A DNA stretch of 64,000 nt from Firmicutes bacterium UBA3553 (GTDB taxonomy: Bacteria; Bacillota; Clostridia; Tissierellales; Sedimentibacteraceae), in contig DFOA01000065.1 in assembly GCA_002381185.1 (NCBI GenBank), positions 1 to 64,000 on the forward strand, in the 5' to 3' direction. Of this stretch, positions 60,703 through 64,000 are shown one piece after another. The first letter of the stretch is position 1. Each line of letters begins with the position of its first letter. The notes under the pieces were generated by a model, which saw nothing but the letters and a program-made list of their open reading frames with translations, was not told the DNA's origin and did no database searches. The position numbers and the translations under genes are program-made.

Positions 60703-62133
60703 ATGAAGAAATTTATCAGGATTGGATATGCAATAACTTTGATGGTCATATTTTTTTTGTTGGTTTACACGGCTGACACTTATGTATTTGCTAAGAATTT
60801 AAAGGCACCAAATTCACCGGTTAATTTAACAGTTGCATCGGTTACAGAATCTTCAGTTACTTTAATATGGAATGAGCCGAATAACAGCAGAGCAATAAAA
60901 CAATACAAGATTTATAAAAACAGTACATATATTGATTCAACAAATACAACAACATATACAATAAATAATTTAAAGCCGGATACTGAATATAAATTTTACG
61001 TAAGGTCTGAAGCCGAAAAAAATAACGTATCAATGGCAAGTGAGCCTGTAACGGTGAAAACTTTATCCGGTTGGATAGAGGAATCAGGCAGTAAAATAAT
61101 AGGTTATTATCCGGCGTGGAAGTCATATTCAGGATTTACACCGGATAAATTGGATGCTTCTAAGCTCACTCATATTAATTATGCATTCGCATATATCGGA
61201 CAAGACAATAAAATTAAGTTGGGCTATCCTGACAAGGACCCTGAAAATTTTAAAGGGCTGAATGAGCTTAAAAAGGTAAATCCTGAATTGAAAATACTGA
61301 TTTCCGTTGGAGGATGGAACTGGTCGGGAAAATTTTCGGATACGGCATCAACAGATTCCTCAAGAAAGTTATTTGCAGAGAGTTGTGCCCAATTCATAAC
61401 TCAGTATGGAATTGACGGAATTGATTTGGACTGGGAATATCCTGTGGGAGGGGGAATGCCTGAAAATTCAAAAAGGCCTGAAGATAAACAAAACTTTACT
61501 TTGCTCCTTAAAGAAATTCGTGCTAAATTAGATGAACAAGGATTGAAGGACAACAAACACTATCTTCTCACCATAGCAGGAGGAGCAAGCAATTATTATT
61601 TACATAACATTGAACCGAATAAAGTTAAAGAATACATAGATTTTGCAAATATAATGACATATGACCTTCACGGTCCATGGGAAGAATATTCTGATTTCAA
61701 TGCGCCTCTTTACAGCAGCGGCAATTCCCAGGCACAATATGAAGTATCTGTAGATTCCAGCGTAAATGCCTGGATTAACGCAGGTTTTCCGAAGGACAAG
61801 CTGGTTGTAGGAGTTCCTTTTTACGGCTATATGTACAAGGTCAGTTCAAATGACCGTAACGGAGCATACCAGAAATTTACCTCTGGAGAAGCATTGAGTT
61901 ACAGCACAATTAAAGCAAATTATATTAATGTTTATTCGAGGTTTTTTGATTCAGAGTCAATGGTGCTCTGGCTATTTAAAAACAACATATTTATAAGCTA
62001 TGATGATGCTGAATCTTTGGCATTTAAGGCAGAATACATAAAAAACGAAAAATTGGGCGGGGCTATGATTTGGGAACTAAGCCAGGATTACAATAATGAG
62101 CTTCTCAATTCAATTTTTAAAGCACTGAGATAA
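60703..62133 (+). CDS. Secreted GH18 chitinase-like protein with FN3 domain
   Basis: From ATG 60703, behind AAGGGAGA, the protein has 476 residues. A signal peptide (about 1-30, ending VFA) is followed by a fibronectin type III domain (about 35-120) and a GH18 barrel (about 130-476). The catalytic motif DGIDLDWE is complete (D238 to E245), as are SVGGWNWSG and the late GGAMIWELSQD. It should cleave chitin or related glucosamine polymers. It lies next to the CotE-like peroxiredoxin gene and behind the repeated leader element; its stop is directly adjacent to the convergent channel gene. Confidence 0.9.
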   Translation: MKKFIRIGYAITLMVIFFLLVYTADTYVFAKNLKAPNSPVNLTVASVTESSVTLIWNEPNNSRAIKQYKIYKNSTYIDSTNTTTYTINNLKPDTEYKFYVRSEAEKNNVSMASEPVTVKTLSGWIEESGSKIIGYYPAWKSYSGFTPDKLDASKLTHINYAFAYIGQDNKIKLGYPDKDPENFKGLNELKKVNPELKILISVGGWNWSGKFSDTASTDSSRKLFAESCAQFITQYGIDGIDLDWEYPVGGGMPENSKRPEDKQNFTLLLKEIRAKLDEQGLKDNKHYLLTIAGGASNYYLHNIEPNKVKEYIDFANIMTYDLHGPWEEYSDFNAPLYSSGNSQAQYEVSVDSSVNAWINAGFPKDKLVVGVPFYGYMYKVSSNDRNGAYQKFTSGEALSYSTIKANYINVYSRFFDSESMVLWLFKNNIFISYDDAESLAFKAEYIKNEKLGGAMIWELSQDYNNELLNSIFKALR

Positions 62134-62526
62134 TTATTTGCGTCTTTTGTACCTAGGATTGAAAATAACATAGTTTAAGATAATTGCATAGGGAAGTATA
62201 AATCCTACAAATGCCTGAATCATTGAAACAGCCTTGGACAGTCCGAATGGCGTCATATCTCCGTAACCTACCGCAAACAATGTTATGAAGCTGAAATACA
62301 GTGAGCGGGTTACAATGTCTATAAGCTGACTCTGATGGGCATCAGAAGAGTAATGATCAACAATAAAGCCAAGCCCTGCATATTCCAGTGATATATATAT
62401 AACTGAAAATGCAGCAGCTATGATGAAATATAAGTTAAATAAAATTATTATATTATAAAAAATAATTGTTTTACGGTTCACAATAATACCCCTTAAATGT
62501 CTGCTAATAAAATTATATGCAGACAT
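62134..62526 (-). CDS. Two-helix potassium channel-like protein
   Basis: The 130-residue protein has two transmembrane helices (about 22-48 and 92-118) around a pore loop with the K+ selectivity filter VGYGD in LFAVGYGDMTPFG. The size is that of a minimal Ion_trans_2 pore without a regulatory RCK domain. Its stop codon directly abuts that of the GH18 gene. The regulator domain, if any, is not encoded nearby. Confidence 0.88.
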   Translation of the reverse strand: MSAYNFISRHLRGIIVNRKTIIFYNIIILFNLYFIIAAAFSVIYISLEYAGLGFIVDHYSSDAHQSQLIDIVTRSLYFSFITLFAVGYGDMTPFGLSKAVSMIQAFVGFILPYAIILNYVIFNPRYKRRK

Positions 62527-62652
62527 TTAATTTTTTAAGAATTAAATTAATTTGCTTATATTTTAATGAAGAAAAAGATATGTTAATTTAAATTGATAAA
62601 ATTTATAAATTAATGTAGAATTATATTTGTTAATGATATCAGAGGAGCTAAA

Positions 62653-64000
62653 ATGAAAAAAACAATAGGAATTTTTGCCCATGTAGATGCAGGGAAGACA
62701 ACATTTACAGAACAGCTTCTTTATTTGACAGGAAGACTAAGGAATCTTGGGAGAGTGGATTATAAAACATCAAGCATGGACACTGATGAAATTGAGCAAA
62801 AAAGAGGTATTACAATCTTTGCGGATCAAGGTGTTTTTTATTATAAAAATGATACCTACTATATAATAGACACACCTGGACATATGGATTTTTCAGCAGA
62901 AACTGAACGCGCTGTTTCCGCATTGGATTATGCTGTTTTGTTAATCAGCGGAAGCTCTGGAGTTCAGGCTCATACAACGACATTATACAGGCTGTTGAAA
63001 GAGTATAGTTTACCAATGTTTATTTTTATTAATAAATCTGATATGGAAAGCTTCGATTTGAATTTAATTTTAAATGATATAAAAAACAAGCTTACAGGCG
63101 ATATACTTTACATAAATTCCGTTGATGATATTATGAGTCAGGAAACTGCTGAATTTGCCGCTGAGAGGGATGAAAGGTTCCTGGAATCATATTTAGAAGA
63201 AGAATATACTGCAGAAAGCATTCATGATATTATAATAGATTTGATTAAAAATAGATTATGTTTTCCTGTAATGAGCGGCTCTGCATTAAAAGGAACCGGT
63301 ATTGATAATTTTTTAGAGGCATTTTCGCATCTTTCCAGAACGGATTATGAAGATAAAGAAAATGCATCATTTGTGGGAAAAGTCTATAAGATACGTCATG
63401 ATTACAAAGGAAACAGGCTTACATTTATAAAGGCGTTATCCGGAAGGCTCAGCATAAAAGACGAATTTTCCTTTGTTAAAAATGAAATTACATTTTCTGA
63501 AAAGGTTAATGAAATCAGAATATACAATGGAAAGAAATTTGAAAATAGAAACGAAGTTACGGCAGGTGATGTATTTGCAGTAATAGGACTCAAATCGCCC
63601 GTATGCGGAACAATCATAAAAGCTGAAAAAACTAAAATAGAAAATATCAATAATTTTCGCCTGACAGCAGCACTTAAATCCAAAATAAAGATTTTAGATA
63701 AAACAGATGTTACGCTCGTTGTGGAAAAGCTGCGTATACTAGAAGCTGAAGATCCTATGCTTTCCATATCTTATCAGAAAGAAACACAGGACATATTAAT
63801 AAGCGTAATGGGCAAAATTCAGCTTGAAGTGTTGGAGCAGGTTATTGCTTCAAGATTTGGCATATCTGTTACATTTGAAAAACCTCAGGTAGAATACAGG
63901 GAAACAATAAAATCAGATGTTATGGGATTCGGCCATTTTGAACCCCTTCGTCATTATGCCGAAGTCCAGCTGAGATTAGAACCGGGAAGTAGGGGAAGCG
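62653..64000 (+). CDS. TetM/EF-G-like translation GTPase (partial, runs off the window)
   Basis: The frame is open from ATG 62653 (AGAGGAG upstream) to the window end, 449 codons. The G domain is complete: G1 AHVDAGKTT, switch II DTPGHMDF, and NKSD for guanine binding. Domain II follows, and then the ribosomal-protection-protein-type domain III (SISYQKETQDILISVMGKIQLEVL). It belongs to the TetM/TetO/TetB(P) superfamily, but the N-terminus (RLRNLGRVDYKTSSMDTDE) differs from proven resistance proteins, so it may be a housekeeping paralogue. Confidence 0.85.
   Translation, partial: MKKTIGIFAHVDAGKTTFTEQLLYLTGRLRNLGRVDYKTSSMDTDEIEQKRGITIFADQGVFYYKNDTYYIIDTPGHMDFSAETERAVSALDYAVLLISGSSGVQAHTTTLYRLLKEYSLPMFIFINKSDMESFDLNLILNDIKNKLTGDILYINSVDDIMSQETAEFAAERDERFLESYLEEEYTAESIHDIIIDLIKNRLCFPVMSGSALKGTGIDNFLEAFSHLSRTDYEDKENASFVGKVYKIRHDYKGNRLTFIKALSGRLSIKDEFSFVKNEITFSEKVNEIRIYNGKKFENRNEVTAGDVFAVIGLKSPVCGTIIKAEKTKIENINNFRLTAALKSKIKILDKTDVTLVVEKLRILEAEDPMLSISYQKETQDILISVMGKIQLEVLEQVIASRFGISVTFEKPQVEYRETIKSDVMGFGHFEPLRHYAEVQLRLEPGSRGS

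Overview
The window looks like chromosome of a low-GC, anaerobic, spore-forming Firmicute (Clostridia/Tissierellia type). The reasons are AT-rich intergenic DNA, strong AGGAGG-type ribosome sites with some TTG/GTG starts, oxygen-sensitive glycyl-radical and radical-SAM enzymes, a UGA-encoded selenoprotein, a sigma-54 activator with a sigma-54 promoter, MarR/PadR/BceRS-type resistance modules, and relatives of the spore coat protein CotE. No rRNA, tRNA, CRISPR array, prophage or complete insertion sequence was seen.

Layout. 0-4 kb: peptide use (Xaa-His dipeptidase PepD plus an OPT oligopeptide transporter). 4-10 kb: a PQQ-type sugar dehydrogenase-like protein, an MFS pump behind a leader peptide/attenuator, and a complete ECF transporter (fused ATPases, EcfT, Trep_Strep S component) under a 32-bp palindromic operator. 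10-15 kb: a geranylgeranyl-reductase-like flavoprotein and a MarR-controlled heterodimeric ABC exporter. 15-25 kb: HelD, an acyl-carrier-protein homologue that has lost its phosphopantetheine serine, acetate-type and YitT membrane proteins, a NifX-like protein, a BBE-like flavoprotein, two DUF3298 paralogues around a YdcF-like gene, and a cupin with a coat-like N-terminus. 25-34 kb: a BlaI/M56 pair, four GNAT acetyltransferases with a small P-loop kinase, two small proteins, a glyoxalase remnant, and a secreted tandem phosphatase with LysM. 34-39 kb: acetamidase/formamidase, a threonine-synthase-like enzyme, a MATE pump, a cysteine-less HesB-like protein and DNA polymerase IV. 39-50 kb: a three-subunit molybdenum hydroxylase, a RocR-like sigma-54 activator, and trans-4-hydroxy-L-proline dehydratase (HypD) with its activase behind a near-consensus sigma-54 promoter. 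50-58 kb: a Mef-type efflux pump behind a leader-peptide attenuator, a PadR/HAAS pair, UppP, and a BceRS-BceAB-type peptide-antibiotic module. 58-64 kb: a selenocysteine peroxiredoxin, an AEC carrier, two genes corresponding to the peroxiredoxin and chitinase halves of Clostridioides difficile CotE, a small K+ channel, and a TetM/EF-G-like GTPase cut by the window end.

Themes. Amino-acid and peptide fermentation (PepD/OPT, HypD, possibly the molybdenum hydroxylase) sits beside several independent drug-response units, each with its own readable control: leader peptides, MarR and PadR dyads, and a Bce-type operator. The least explained items are a 106-nt element present twice (about 89% identical, no gaps) upstream of unrelated genes at 37.4 and 60.6 kb, the serine-less ACP beside helD, and the peroxiredoxin pair in which one member carries selenocysteine and the other has alanine at the catalytic position.
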